This document shows positions 35,070 to 44,529 of a stretch of DNA of 64,000 nucleotides, piece by piece. Below the pieces are notes generated by a model, which worked only from the letters and a program-made list of their open reading frames with translations, searched no databases and was not told where the DNA came from. This DNA is from a bacterium (lineage in GTDB: Bacteria > Verrucomicrobiota > Verrucomicrobiia > Verrucomicrobiales > Akkermansiaceae): positions 1 through 64,000 of the forward strand of contig JAAEZT010000008.1 in NCBI GenBank assembly GCA_018222765.1, written 5' to 3'. Each line of letters begins with the position of its first letter. Positions within the stretch are counted from its first letter, which is position 1. A program made the position numbers and the translations under genes.

Positions 35070-36452
35070 ATGTCATACGATCTCGTCGTTATCGGAGGAG
35101 GCCCCGGCGGTTACGTCGCCGCCATCCGCGCCGGTCAACTGGGAAAAAAAGTCGCCTGTGTCGAAATGGACCGCGCCGGCGGCACCTGCCTCAACTGGGG
35201 ATGCATCCCTACCAAGGCCCTCCTCAAGAACGCGCACCTCTACCACCAGCTCAAGCACGAGGCTTCCACTTTCGGCCTATCCTTTGACAACCTCAGCTAC
35301 GATTGGTCGCAAGTCATCGGGCGCTCACGCAACGTCTCCGGTAAACTCGCCGGCGGAATCGAATTCCTTTTTAAGAAAAATAAGGTCGAGTACATTGAAG
35401 GCTACGGATCCGTTGCCGGTGAAGGGAAAGTCGAAGTGAAAAAAGAAGATGGCTCCACTGAGATACTCGACACCAATAAAATCATTCTCGCCACCGGTGC
35501 CAAGTCGCGCGAACTGCCCGGACTCCCCGTCAACGGCATTTCAGTTATCTCTTCCAAGGAGGCAATGGTTCTCGAAAAACAACCCCACTCGATGGTCATC
35601 ATCGGGGGCGGTGCGATTGGAGTGGAATTCGCCTATATCTACAATGCCTTTGGCACCAAGGTAACGCTCATCGAAATGATGCCTAATCTTCTTCCCGTCG
35701 AAGACGATGAAGTGGGAGAAGCCATCACCAAGATTTACAAGAAAGCCGGCATTAATTGCCTCACCAACACCAAGGTCGTCAGCACCCGTGACAATGGATC
35801 CTCGGTCACCATCACCGTTGAAAACGATCAAGGCACGCAGGAAGTCATCGCCGACACCTGCCTCGTCGCGATCGGAGTCTCGCCCGTCCTTCCCGACGGC
35901 GAGCAACCGAAATTAACCGACCGTGGTTGGATTGAAATCAACGAGCGTTACGAGACCTCTATTTCCGGGGTCCACGCCATCGGCGACATCGCCGGACCTC
36001 CCTGGCTCGCCCACACTGCGAGCTTCGAAGCAGTCCAGTGCGTCGACGGCATGTTCGTGGAAGGCCACGACGTAAAACGCGTCGACCAATTTCCCGGCTG
36101 CACCTACTGCTACCCCGAAGTCGCCTCTGTTGGAAAAACCGAACGCGCGCTCAAGGAGGAAGGCATCGACTACAAAGTCGGTAAATTCCCTTACCAAGCT
36201 CTGGGCAAAGCCCAAGCCAGTGGCGAGACCGAAGGCTTCGTAAAACTTCTCTTCGGAAAAGAATACGGCGAAGTTCTCGGCGCTCACATCATTGGTGAAA
36301 ACGCCACCGACCTCATTTCCGAAATGGGCCTCGCTCTCTCGCTCGAGGCGACCATCGACGATATTCACGCGACCATCCACGCTCACCCGACTCTGGCCGA
36401 AGGCATCCACGAAGCGACCCTCGACGCCGACGGACACGCCATCCACTTCTAG
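35070..36452 (+). CDS. lpdA: Dihydrolipoyl dehydrogenase
   Basis: A 460-residue flavoprotein disulfide reductase. The N-terminal FAD loop VVIGGGPGGYVAA is followed by the redox disulfide motif GGTCLNWGCIPTK (Cys40, Cys45). The central NAD loop is VIIGGGAIGVEFAYIYN, ending at HAIGDIAG. The C-terminal interface motif is HAHPTLAEGIHEA with the catalytic His-Glu pair. The ATG at 35070 is chosen because the family begins directly at the FAD fold; the frame is open for 41 codons upstream without homology. It reoxidises lipoamide in pyruvate, 2-oxoglutarate or branched-chain dehydrogenase complexes or the glycine cleavage system. No E1 or E2 gene is adjacent, so the partner complex is unknown. Confidence 0.93.
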   Translation: MSYDLVVIGGGPGGYVAAIRAGQLGKKVACVEMDRAGGTCLNWGCIPTKALLKNAHLYHQLKHEASTFGLSFDNLSYDWSQVIGRSRNVSGKLAGGIEFLFKKNKVEYIEGYGSVAGEGKVEVKKEDGSTEILDTNKIILATGAKSRELPGLPVNGISVISSKEAMVLEKQPHSMVIIGGGAIGVEFAYIYNAFGTKVTLIEMMPNLLPVEDDEVGEAITKIYKKAGINCLTNTKVVSTRDNGSSVTITVENDQGTQEVIADTCLVAIGVSPVLPDGEQPKLTDRGWIEINERYETSISGVHAIGDIAGPPWLAHTASFEAVQCVDGMFVEGHDVKRVDQFPGCTYCYPEVASVGKTERALKEEGIDYKVGKFPYQALGKAQASGETEGFVKLLFGKEYGEVLGAHIIGENATDLISEMGLALSLEATIDDIHATIHAHPTLAEGIHEATLDADGHAIHF

Positions 36453-36475
36453 AATTCAAATCTCACACAGGCCAC

Positions 36476-37381
36476 GTGGCCGAACTACCGAAACGGCTCC
36501 CCCCTCCGTCACAATCCGCTCCAAAAGGACCGGCAGGGTGGTTCTGTGAGCTCAGCGGAAAAGTCCACGGCCCCTTGGATTTCCGAAGCCTGAAGGAACT
36601 CGCTGTCAGTCAGGAAATCGCCAAAGACACTCTGGTCTGGAAAAGTGACGGCTCTGACAAACAAAAAGCCAGCACGATTCTTGGTTTGTTTCCCAGGGCC
36701 AAACCCAAAAGAACAGATTCCCAGAAGCCCGTTCCGAAATCACGACTCAGCGATGACGATCCCTACGCCACTCCGCGCGCCTCCACCATTCAAGATGGCC
36801 CACCCGGCGGGCTCTACCTCCCCCACCTCCGCACCTCCAGCTTTCTTCACTTATTCCTCTCCTTTATCGCAATGAGCGCACTGATTGGAGGAGCCTTTCA
36901 AATTGCCGAGCGCGACATTCGGCTCATTACTTTTTGCCTCGGAGGCATCGCCGGCATTCACTGGCTTGTCCTTGGCCTGACATACCTTCACCGGAGCTGG
37001 GACATGATGCACATGTTCGGGGCCCAACTTAATGGCAGCAAAGCTGTTCGCTTTATGCTCATTCCACTTTTCAATGCCCTCTGGAGTTTCGTTGCCCTCT
37101 ACAGCTGGGCCAGACTTTGGAATCACAGCCAGCGAACCCACCCCGGCCTCTCTCTGGCCTCCGCAGTTTGGAAGCCCTTCTTCTTTCTTTTTCCGATTGT
37201 CTTCCTCGTCAGTCAGGGCCTGATCCTGATGCACTTTATTGCCAAGGACTGGCCCACCGACCTGACAAATCCCAACCACCAGATTCCCCTCGGCATCTTC
37301 GCCTTCACCATCGCCCTGGGGATGTTCTGCTGGTTTCAAATGACCCGCGCGATCAACTTCCTCGCGCGAAAGAAATCCTAG
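36476..37381 (+). CDS. GYF_2-domain membrane protein
   Basis: A 301-residue protein. Residues about 20-70 form a GYF_2 (DUF4339) domain, seen as GWFCELSGKVHGPLDFRSL with the later VWKSDG. This is a small fold common at the N-terminus of PVC and Bacteroidota membrane proteins and thought to bind proline-rich peptides. A Lys/Pro-rich linker follows, then four to five hydrophobic helices (about 125-145, 150-170, 190-215, 230-250 and 268-290). Start is a GTG at 36476, 23 bases after the lipoamide dehydrogenase stop. The function is not known. It is probably an inner-membrane protein with a cytoplasmic GYF_2 head. Confidence 0.72.
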   Translation: MAELPKRLPPPSQSAPKGPAGWFCELSGKVHGPLDFRSLKELAVSQEIAKDTLVWKSDGSDKQKASTILGLFPRAKPKRTDSQKPVPKSRLSDDDPYATPRASTIQDGPPGGLYLPHLRTSSFLHLFLSFIAMSALIGGAFQIAERDIRLITFCLGGIAGIHWLVLGLTYLHRSWDMMHMFGAQLNGSKAVRFMLIPLFNALWSFVALYSWARLWNHSQRTHPGLSLASAVWKPFFFLFPIVFLVSQGLILMHFIAKDWPTDLTNPNHQIPLGIFAFTIALGMFCWFQMTRAINFLARKKS

Positions 37382-37515
37382 TTGCTACTCCTCTATTGGC
37401 TCGGAAATGGCGACCGCTGGGGACGACTGAAAAAGTAAGCTGACTTTCGACCTATTATCCATCCTTTGATTCAAGGAACCTTGCCATAGCCGGTTCAATT
37501 CGGCAGTTTCCAACC

Positions 37516-38271
37516 ATGACAAAAATACTCGCCGTTCTCATCGCCAGCATTGCCACCTCGATGGCGGTGACTCCTGCAGAAATGAAAGCCGAAGTTCACG
37601 AAAAGCGCGGCAAGTCACTCCCTTATCGTTGGACTAAAACAGGCGACTCCGAAAAGCCCGCTCTCGTCCTCTTCCTCCACGGAGCCGGCGAGCGGGGAAA
37701 CAATAACAAATCGCAGCTCGTCCATGGCGTAAAAGATCTCCTTAAGTGGCTTAAGTCCAACAAGGAGAGCGCCGTCGTCGTAGCCCCGCAGTGCAACCGC
37801 GGCACCTGGTGGGCCGACCTCAGTGGAAATTTTAAAGATCCCAAGGACGGCACCCTGAGCAAAAAGCCCTCCGACATGCTCAGCATGGTCTTCGAAGTCG
37901 TAGACAAGCTGGCCAAGAAACACAAGGTCGACCCCAACCGCATTTACGTCACCGGGCTCTCCATGGGCGGCTTTGGAACCTTCGGCTCCGTCGCGCATCG
38001 TCCCGATTTCTTCGCTGCAGCTATACCGGTTTGCGGAGGAGGCGATGCCAAAACAGCTGCCAAGATGGCCAAGGTTCCCTTCTGGGTTTTCCATGGCGAT
38101 GCCGACAAGGTCGTTCCTGTCGCCTGCTCCCGCGTCATGGCCAAGGCCCTCAAAGAGGCTGGCGCCGAAGTCAAGCTCACCGAGTATCCAGGCGTTGGCC
38201 ACGATTCCTGGACCCAGACTTATCGCAGTCCGCAAACCTGGAAGTGGCTTTTCTCTCAGAAGAAAAACTAA
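37516..38271 (+). CDS. Secreted alpha/beta-hydrolase (esterase or peptidase type)
   Basis: A 251-residue exported alpha/beta-hydrolase with a signal peptide of about 18-20 residues. The oxyanion strand is LVLFLHGAGERG, the nucleophile elbow VTGLSMGGFG has Ser149, FHGDADKVVP carries the catalytic Asp, and VGHDSW the His. The order and spacing fit the PHB-depolymerase-like / dienelactone-hydrolase-like predicted peptidases often found in polysaccharide loci of PVC bacteria, where they may remove acetyl or feruloyl groups. The substrate cannot be told from sequence. Its stop overlaps that of the DUF3500 gene on the other strand by 4 bases. Confidence 0.82.
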   Translation: MTKILAVLIASIATSMAVTPAEMKAEVHEKRGKSLPYRWTKTGDSEKPALVLFLHGAGERGNNNKSQLVHGVKDLLKWLKSNKESAVVVAPQCNRGTWWADLSGNFKDPKDGTLSKKPSDMLSMVFEVVDKLAKKHKVDPNRIYVTGLSMGGFGTFGSVAHRPDFFAAAIPVCGGGDAKTAAKMAKVPFWVFHGDADKVVPVACSRVMAKALKEAGAEVKLTEYPGVGHDSWTQTYRSPQTWKWLFSQKKN

Positions 38272-39248
38272 ACCGGTTCGCGAATGTGCATCCAGGCATG
38301 CACGTGCGGCTTCCCACGGAAGTAACAAATCATATTGGGACCTTCCAACTGCCACACATCCCAAACTTCATCCTTTCCAATATTTTCCTTCTGGTAGAAG
38401 GCCATGTGAATGTTGTCGAAGCCGCCCGCTTCCACCAGCTTGAGCGCTTCGGCTGAGTCTTTCTTGCGGAAGGGTGCCAGCAAATCTCCAAGCACCTTGC
38501 GTACGTGGCCTTTCTGGTCGCCGCTCATATCGCCCACGCGAATGCCATCGAGTCCGGTTTTCTTTCCAGTCAATTCGATCGTCTTGTTGCCATGTTCACC
38601 ACGACTAGTATCGCAAAGGGCAACCTTGCGCTGCTTGCCATCGAGCATTTGATAAACTTCGTTCGCCCGCACCGCCTGATACCAATAAGCATTATCCTTG
38701 TGGTCGGCTTTCTCGTTAAAACTCTTCGCAGCGTGTCCGTAGAAAAGAGGGCCGCCAAAAGCCGCGCCCTCCACTGAATCACCATCGCAACGACGCGTGC
38801 AGTGACGTCCAGTAAGGACAAACTCAAATTTCCCGGTCCCCGGCTTCCCAAAAATCGCCACCGACGATCCACCCTCAAAACCGTCCAGACCGCTATCCCA
38901 CTCCACCTGATCAAAGACCTTCTCGGCATACTCCTCACTGTGAAGTCCCATAAAAATCTCTTTGATCATCGCTTGCTGATCCTTGTTAAAATCTTCCACC
39001 TTCGTCTTCGTGACCATCCAGTTATTGTCCACCTTAAGACGAAGTTTGTGATTGAAAGGAAAGCAAATCGCCTTCCGCTGTTTTTCGGTCAGCGTGTCGT
39101 AAAAAGTCTTCACGAGCGTTTCCGAACTCGCCTTCTTCTCCGCCCCAATCATCGGAAGTGACCCCAACCCCAGTCCGGCAGCGATCCCACTGGATTGGCG
39201 AAGAAAGGAACGGCGGCCAAGGTCGAGCGGAGATGATTTTGGTTTCAT
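38268..39248 (-). CDS. Tat-exported DUF3500 protein
   Basis: A 326-residue protein when started at the ATG at 39248, which places a twin-arginine leader (GRRSFLRQSSGIAAGLGLGS) near the N-terminus; a longer frame upstream is not needed. The mature part matches DUF3500: QRKAICFPFNHKLRLKVDNNW, then GGSSVAIFGKPGTGKFEFVL, HCTRRCDGDS, AAFGGPLFYGHA, and a His-rich C-terminal HVHAWMHIREP. Conserved histidines and cysteines suggest metal or heme binding, but the reaction is unknown. DUF3500 proteins are frequent in Verrucomicrobiota and Planctomycetota near secreted oxidases. Confidence 0.8.
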   Translation of the reverse strand: MKPKSSPLDLGRRSFLRQSSGIAAGLGLGSLPMIGAEKKASSETLVKTFYDTLTEKQRKAICFPFNHKLRLKVDNNWMVTKTKVEDFNKDQQAMIKEIFMGLHSEEYAEKVFDQVEWDSGLDGFEGGSSVAIFGKPGTGKFEFVLTGRHCTRRCDGDSVEGAAFGGPLFYGHAAKSFNEKADHKDNAYWYQAVRANEVYQMLDGKQRKVALCDTSRGEHGNKTIELTGKKTGLDGIRVGDMSGDQKGHVRKVLGDLLAPFRKKDSAEALKLVEAGGFDNIHMAFYQKENIGKDEVWDVWQLEGPNMICYFRGKPHVHAWMHIREPV

Positions 39249-39431
39249 GGTAATGAGATACGTAAGAGGAAAGTTTATCTGTCGCGCCTGAAGAGTCCAA
39301 CTCCGAAAACACCAAACCTCCCTCATTCCGGAGGGAGTCTAGTCACTCATCCCTTCCCTCCCCCAATTCTCGATGAACCAATTTGAAACAGACCTCTCTT
39401 ACCTCAGGTATTCTGCATTGTGATTCGACCA

Positions 39432-41132
39432 ATGCGTCTCCTTCTCGCTCTGCTCCTGCTCTTGCCTTCTTCCGTTTTCGGGGAAAAACAAAAACCCAAC
39501 ATCCTCTTTATTGCGATGGATGATTTGAATGACTGGATCGGCTGCATGGGCGGCAATTCTCAAACGATCACACCGAATCTTGACCGCCTTGCCAAGAGCG
39601 GGGTTCTTTTCACCAATGCCCATTGTCCGGGTGCGGCCTGCAACCCCTCGCGCACCGCCATCATGACGGGGCTCTCACCGCATACCTCGGGGCTCTACGA
39701 AAATGGGCAGAACATGCGCGAAACTCTTCCGGATGCCAAAATTCTACCGCAGTATTTTCGTGATCACGGCTACCGATCCATCGGGTCAGGCAAGATGCTC
39801 CACTACTTCATCGATGCCCGTTCATGGGACGAATATTTTCCAGAGAAGGAAAAAGAAAACCCCTTCCCCTTTACCCTCTATCCCAAAACCCGCCCGCTCT
39901 CGCTGCCCCGCGGTGGTCCCTGGCAGTATGTCGAGACCGATTGGGGCCCACTCGATGCCACCGACGAGGAATTCGGCGGGGACTTTAGTGTCGCCAAATG
40001 GATCAGCAAACAGCTCTCGGTAAAACAAGCCAAACCGCTTTTCCTCGCTTGTGGATTTTACCGACCACACGAGCCGTGGTTCGTCCCCAAGAAATATTTC
40101 GAGCCCTTTCCGCTCAAAGACATCAAACTGCCACTCGGATACAAAGAGAACGATCTCGACGACCTTCCTCCGTCCGGCAAGCGCATCGGCTCCAACCGCT
40201 ACTTCGCGCACATTCAAAACGAAGGCCAATGGAAGAAAGGCATTCAGGGCTACCTCGCCTCGATTCACTTCGCCGACGCAATGCTAGGCAAAGTCCTCGA
40301 CGCGCTCGAGAAAGGCCCTAACGCCGACAATACCATCGTCGTTCTCTGGAGTGATCACGGCTGGCATCTCGGCTCAAAACAACACTGGCAAAAATTCACG
40401 GCTTGGCGCGCTGTCACCCGGGTTCCTCTCATGGTTCGCCTTCCAAAAAACTGCGCTCCCGGACTTCCTGAAGGAACCGCCGCCGGCTCGGTCTGCAATC
40501 GGCCGGTCAACCTCCTCGACCTCTTTCCCACTCTCACCAAGCTCGCGGGTATTCCACACAAAAAAGATAACGACGGACGCAACTTGATCCCTCTTCTCAA
40601 AAACTCCGCCGCGCCCTGGCCGCACACCTCACTGACCCACCTCAACAAGCCTGGCAGCTATGGCATGAGCACGAAAGATTGGCGCTATCTTCACTACTCA
40701 GATGGCGACGAAGAACTCTATAACATTAAATCCGATCCCTTCGAATGGACCAACCTCGCGACGTCCCAAAAGCACGCCAAGAAACTCGCCGAGCTACGCG
40801 CGCTCGCTCCCAAAAAATTCGCGCCCTTTAAAGAACCCTCCCTGAAAGCCCTGCCCTCCTTGAAGTGGCGCAGGGGCTCCGGCCCAGCCTCGAAACCTGA
40901 CGGCGGCTCCTTCCCCGTCATCTTCGTCAACCGCCGAAAGCGAACGGTCGAACTCTTCTGGAAAACTCCCAAAGGAGATCGTCAATCCTACGGGATCATC
41001 AAACCGGGAAAAACCAAAAGCCAGCAAAGCCGCCCCGGCGCGGCCTGGGAAATCGCTGAAGCCGAATCCGGCAAAACCCTCGGCCACTGCATCGTCGGCG
41101 ATCGCAAAGCCAAGTTGATCATCCCCCGATAG
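39432..41132 (+). CDS. Secreted sulfatase (iduronate-2-sulfatase-like)
   Basis: A 566-residue protein with signal peptide 1-17. The metal site KPNILFIAMDDLNDW is followed by the canonical sulfatase signature CNPSRTAIMTG (Cys70 as formylglycine precursor). LWSDHGWHLGSKQHW is the late metal and substrate region and is typical of iduronate-2-sulfatase-like enzymes, as is the early DDLNDWIGCMGG. The C-terminal 100 residues add a small beta domain that may position the substrate. The ATG at 39432 is preferred to a GTG at 39420 for the signal peptide. Likely target is a 2-O-sulfated uronic acid or similar residue in algal polysaccharide. It is probably a single-gene transcript. Confidence 0.88.
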   Translation: MRLLLALLLLLPSSVFGEKQKPNILFIAMDDLNDWIGCMGGNSQTITPNLDRLAKSGVLFTNAHCPGAACNPSRTAIMTGLSPHTSGLYENGQNMRETLPDAKILPQYFRDHGYRSIGSGKMLHYFIDARSWDEYFPEKEKENPFPFTLYPKTRPLSLPRGGPWQYVETDWGPLDATDEEFGGDFSVAKWISKQLSVKQAKPLFLACGFYRPHEPWFVPKKYFEPFPLKDIKLPLGYKENDLDDLPPSGKRIGSNRYFAHIQNEGQWKKGIQGYLASIHFADAMLGKVLDALEKGPNADNTIVVLWSDHGWHLGSKQHWQKFTAWRAVTRVPLMVRLPKNCAPGLPEGTAAGSVCNRPVNLLDLFPTLTKLAGIPHKKDNDGRNLIPLLKNSAAPWPHTSLTHLNKPGSYGMSTKDWRYLHYSDGDEELYNIKSDPFEWTNLATSQKHAKKLAELRALAPKKFAPFKEPSLKALPSLKWRRGSGPASKPDGGSFPVIFVNRRKRTVELFWKTPKGDRQSYGIIKPGKTKSQQSRPGAAWEIAEAESGKTLGHCIVGDRKAKLIIPR

Positions 41133-41241
41133 TTTCGAAAAATTCTCGCCGAAGGAGGCAACATACTCTATATCAGCCAATGAGATCTTGACTTGAATTG
41201 GCGTTTTTCGTGGTTTTGTGGGACCTATTCTTCTTCTAACC

Positions 41242-44200
41242 ATGAAAGCAACCCTACTGACTTTTGGCCTCCTTCCCGGACTTCTCTCCGCGCAATCAAT
41301 TTTCACCGGCGATGGAAATTGGCTGGATCCCCTCCTTTGGAATACCGGAGTCGTGCCTCCCGACAACAGCGTGGTGCAGGTCAACGGAATCTGTGAAGTG
41401 AGTCAAAATACCGGAGCCGCCAATACTGACAATCCCAGCCGCATCGAAATTGGAAACGGCGCCGGGGCCGTCGGAGAGCTCACCGTGAGCGGAGGCACCT
41501 CAAGCGGAGCCCACGGCGGCGGCAATGGAATTTTTGTAGGAGTCAACGGAGGCAACGGAACTCTCATCGTAGAGGAAGGAGCGACCTACCGCAGCCAGGG
41601 GGCCAACATGGAAGTTGCCATTGGAGATTCCCTTGGAGGAACAGGGTTCATTTCCGTTTCCGGAGAACTCCAGATCTACAAATTCCTCAATATTAACAAC
41701 GGCACTCTGGAAATGCAGCCAACAGGAAAGAACAATCTTTTCAATTCCAACAATCCCAGCACCATTGGAGCCGCTGGAACGCTTTCCTTCATCATCGATG
41801 GTCCCAACATTGGAGCGCTCGAAAGATCCAACGCCAACGGTTTGAACCTCACCATTGACCCGGCTGCCAACCTGATGGTCACTCTCGGCGGCACCTTTGC
41901 CATCAATGATTCCTGGACTTTAATGGACTACACCACCTTGAACGGACAGTTCAGCCAGGGAACATCCTTCACCAACCAACAGGGATACACCTTTGCGGTA
42001 GACTATGGAACAGGGAGCAATGATCTCGTCACCCTGACGCTGACCTCGGATTCAGCACGCCCCAAGATCGATAGCCTCACCGCCAATCCGGCTGCAATTT
42101 CCTCCGGAAGCTCCAGCACCATTGGCTGGATCGCCTCGAACTTCGATACCCTTACCCTCGATCCCGGCGGAATTGACGCCACCGCGCTTTCCGAGATCGA
42201 GTTATCTCCCGTTTCCTCCACAACCTATACCCTCTCGGCTATCAAAGACGCGGTCACGGTAACCAAAAATGTCACTGTGGTGGTTGATGCCCTTCCCGAG
42301 ATCAACTCCTTCACGGCGAGTGATTTTCTCATCGCACCCGGAGAGACCACTACTCTCTCATGGGATGTTTCCGGAGCAGATTCCGTGGACCTTTCCCCTA
42401 CCACCGGGGCCGTCTCAGCCGCAGGATCCGCTGACGTTTCCCCCGTCGCCACGACGACCTACACTCTCACGGCAACCAACACCACCGGCAGTGTGAACTC
42501 CGAAATTGAAATTGCTGTGGATGCTCTCGATGCCGCCCTTATTCACCTCTGGGACCCCGCCTTGCCCGGCCAGACCAGTGGCGGATTTCTCGATTCCATC
42601 GGGGGAAAGAACTTCGATGTCACCAACGGCAACCTCCTCACCAACCTGACCTCGGACAACACCAGCCTAACTGCCGCGATGAGCCGGGTGAATCCCGATT
42701 TGGTAACGGGCGGAGATATGGGGCTCGGTTTTCCCTCGCCCGACACCACCTTCGAAATCTGGATCCAACCGGGAGATTTCGATGAAAACCCACAGCTTAT
42801 TTTCGAAACCGGCGGACCTGATGAGGGCTCATCCATATTGATGACATCGACGAACGTTCGCTTCATTCACAGCACCGGAGGACTCAACACCATCGATATC
42901 GAAATCCCCTTGTTGTTCGTCTCGTTGGAAGATTTTGTTCAGGTTATCGTCTCAATCAATGCTGGCACCGGAGATGTCACCCTCTCAGCCAAGGGCTCTG
43001 CCGGCGGTTCGGAATCAATAACCGCCAACGGAACCGTGGGCGCGCCCAACGGAAGAGCCAGCCTCTTTACCTGGTCAGGGTTCGGAGGCGGCATCGACGG
43101 AGCTATGGGAGGGACCGGCGGCGTCGCGCCTTCTGGCACAACAACCTTCCGGGGCAATATCGGTTTATTTAAAATCTACGATCGCCCGCTCAGCGGCCCG
43201 GAAGCAGACGAAGCCTACCTTCGCATTGCCGATGCCATTCTCGCAGGAGACTCCGACAACGACACTCTGCCCGACTGGTGGGAGCAAATGTTTTTCGGCG
43301 ACCTATCCGAAGGACCAACCGACACATCCGACGGCGATATCTTAACTAATTTCCAGGAGCTCAATGCCGGCACCGATCCCACGCTCGCCGATTCCGATAT
43401 GGATGAACTCGACGACCACGTCGAACTCGCATTTAACGAACCCACCGACCCCAACAATCCAGACACCGACGGAGATGGGTTGACCGATGGCGAGGAAGTC
43501 AATGGTGCCCCTTCCAGTAACCCGCTCCTCGCAGATACCGATTCCGATGGCTTCGGTGACGCCTTTGAAGTCCGTGTCGGATCGAACCCCAACGATTCCT
43601 CAAGCCAACCGGGGCCCGATGAGGTTGGAACTCCTTTCGCCAATCTCAGCACCTTTGGAACCGCCGCTTCCTATGACACGCTCCTCCTTGCCACGAATAC
43701 CACGGATGCCAGCTTCAAGCTCGTTGTTGACTTCCTCGAGAAGACAGATGGTCAACGTGAGGTCCTCTTCGAAACCGGTGGTGGCTCAACTGGGATTTCC
43801 CTCGTCTACGAAGCAGGAAATCAAATCATCTTCCGCGGATCAGGCGGAGGAGGACTTGAACTGGCAACCGCATCTCACACCCTCACCGCAGCTCAAATCG
43901 CTGCGGGAGACATTGATGTCGTGGTCACCTATGATGTTAATGACATCGACGGAAACTCAGCGATCGCGATTTATCTGGACGGGATACAGGTTGCTTCAGC
44001 CGCTGCCCTACTTGGCGGGAATTGGACCGGAACCAATGGCTCGGCCTTTGGGGTCGCCAGTGACATGATGGCGGGCGACGGGGCCAACGGCACCCTCACC
44101 GGCGTAACATTCACCTCAGGCACAATCAATGCCCAACAAGGTCTCACCTACTACGCTGACACCCTCTACCAGGGGGGCACTGATGCCCCTCCGGCGATTA

Positions 44201-44424
44201 CCGACATCAGCTTCGATCCATCCATCGGAGTAGATGGACAGTTCTCTATCACCTTCACCTCCAGAGTAAATGCCACCTACACTCTCTTCTTCTCAACCGA
44301 CCTCACCGATTTCGGATTTGACCTGAACGACAGTATTATTGGCGAAGCTGGATCCACAACAGTGACCTTCCCCCACCCTGGTCCAGGCAACAACAAAGTG
44401 TTCTACCGTGTTGGGCTCAATTAG
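41242..44424 (+). CDS. Large secreted adhesin-like protein with TSP3 and LamG-like domains
   Basis: A 1060-residue exported protein starting at the ATG at 41242 (signal peptide MKATLLTFGLLPGLLSAQS). Residues about 20-280 are an autotransporter-like beta-helix passenger (GNGAGAVGELTVSGG; GVNGGNGTLIVEEGATY). Two Ig-like repeats follow, each ending STTYTL or TTTYTLTATN (about 285-435). A LamG/concanavalin-like domain follows (about 440-670), then a WWEQMFFGDL segment leading into thrombospondin type 3 calcium repeats (DSDMDELDDHVE, DTDGDGLTDGEEV, DTDSDGFGDAFEV). A second LamG-like domain and a final STDLTDF...FYRVGL module end the protein. There is no membrane barrel, so it is not a classical autotransporter. 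It probably binds glycans or surfaces. Confidence 0.75.
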   Translation: MKATLLTFGLLPGLLSAQSIFTGDGNWLDPLLWNTGVVPPDNSVVQVNGICEVSQNTGAANTDNPSRIEIGNGAGAVGELTVSGGTSSGAHGGGNGIFVGVNGGNGTLIVEEGATYRSQGANMEVAIGDSLGGTGFISVSGELQIYKFLNINNGTLEMQPTGKNNLFNSNNPSTIGAAGTLSFIIDGPNIGALERSNANGLNLTIDPAANLMVTLGGTFAINDSWTLMDYTTLNGQFSQGTSFTNQQGYTFAVDYGTGSNDLVTLTLTSDSARPKIDSLTANPAAISSGSSSTIGWIASNFDTLTLDPGGIDATALSEIELSPVSSTTYTLSAIKDAVTVTKNVTVVVDALPEINSFTASDFLIAPGETTTLSWDVSGADSVDLSPTTGAVSAAGSADVSPVATTTYTLTATNTTGSVNSEIEIAVDALDAALIHLWDPALPGQTSGGFLDSIGGKNFDVTNGNLLTNLTSDNTSLTAAMSRVNPDLVTGGDMGLGFPSPDTTFEIWIQPGDFDENPQLIFETGGPDEGSSILMTSTNVRFIHSTGGLNTIDIEIPLLFVSLEDFVQVIVSINAGTGDVTLSAKGSAGGSESITANGTVGAPNGRASLFTWSGFGGGIDGAMGGTGGVAPSGTTTFRGNIGLFKIYDRPLSGPEADEAYLRIADAILAGDSDNDTLPDWWEQMFFGDLSEGPTDTSDGDILTNFQELNAGTDPTLADSDMDELDDHVELAFNEPTDPNNPDTDGDGLTDGEEVNGAPSSNPLLADTDSDGFGDAFEVRVGSNPNDSSSQPGPDEVGTPFANLSTFGTAASYDTLLLATNTTDASFKLVVDFLEKTDGQREVLFETGGGSTGISLVYEAGNQIIFRGSGGGGLELATASHTLTAAQIAAGDIDVVVTYDVNDIDGNSAIAIYLDGIQVASAAALLGGNWTGTNGSAFGVASDMMAGDGANGTLTGVTFTSGTINAQQGLTYYADTLYQGGTDAPPAITDISFDPSIGVDGQFSITFTSRVNATYTLFFSTDLTDFGFDLNDSIIGEAGSTTVTFPHPGPGNNKVFYRVGLN

Positions 44425-44463
44425 TTGGTCCTCGAAAAAGCGATTTTCACTCACCGCCTTGAT

Positions 44464-44475
44464 TGAGATATCTCA
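44464..44475. promoter_or_regulatory. 12-base perfect palindrome upstream of the kinase operon
   Basis: TGAGATATCTCA is fully self-complementary and sits 55 bases before the kinase start, where an operator would be expected. It could bind the AraC-type or NarL-type regulator encoded in the same operon. No comparison to other sites was possible. Confidence 0.35.
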
Positions 44476-44529
44476 GTATTCGCAGGATAGGAGTAATGGT
44501 TAAGGGAGCTCCTACAGGTTTCCTATCGG

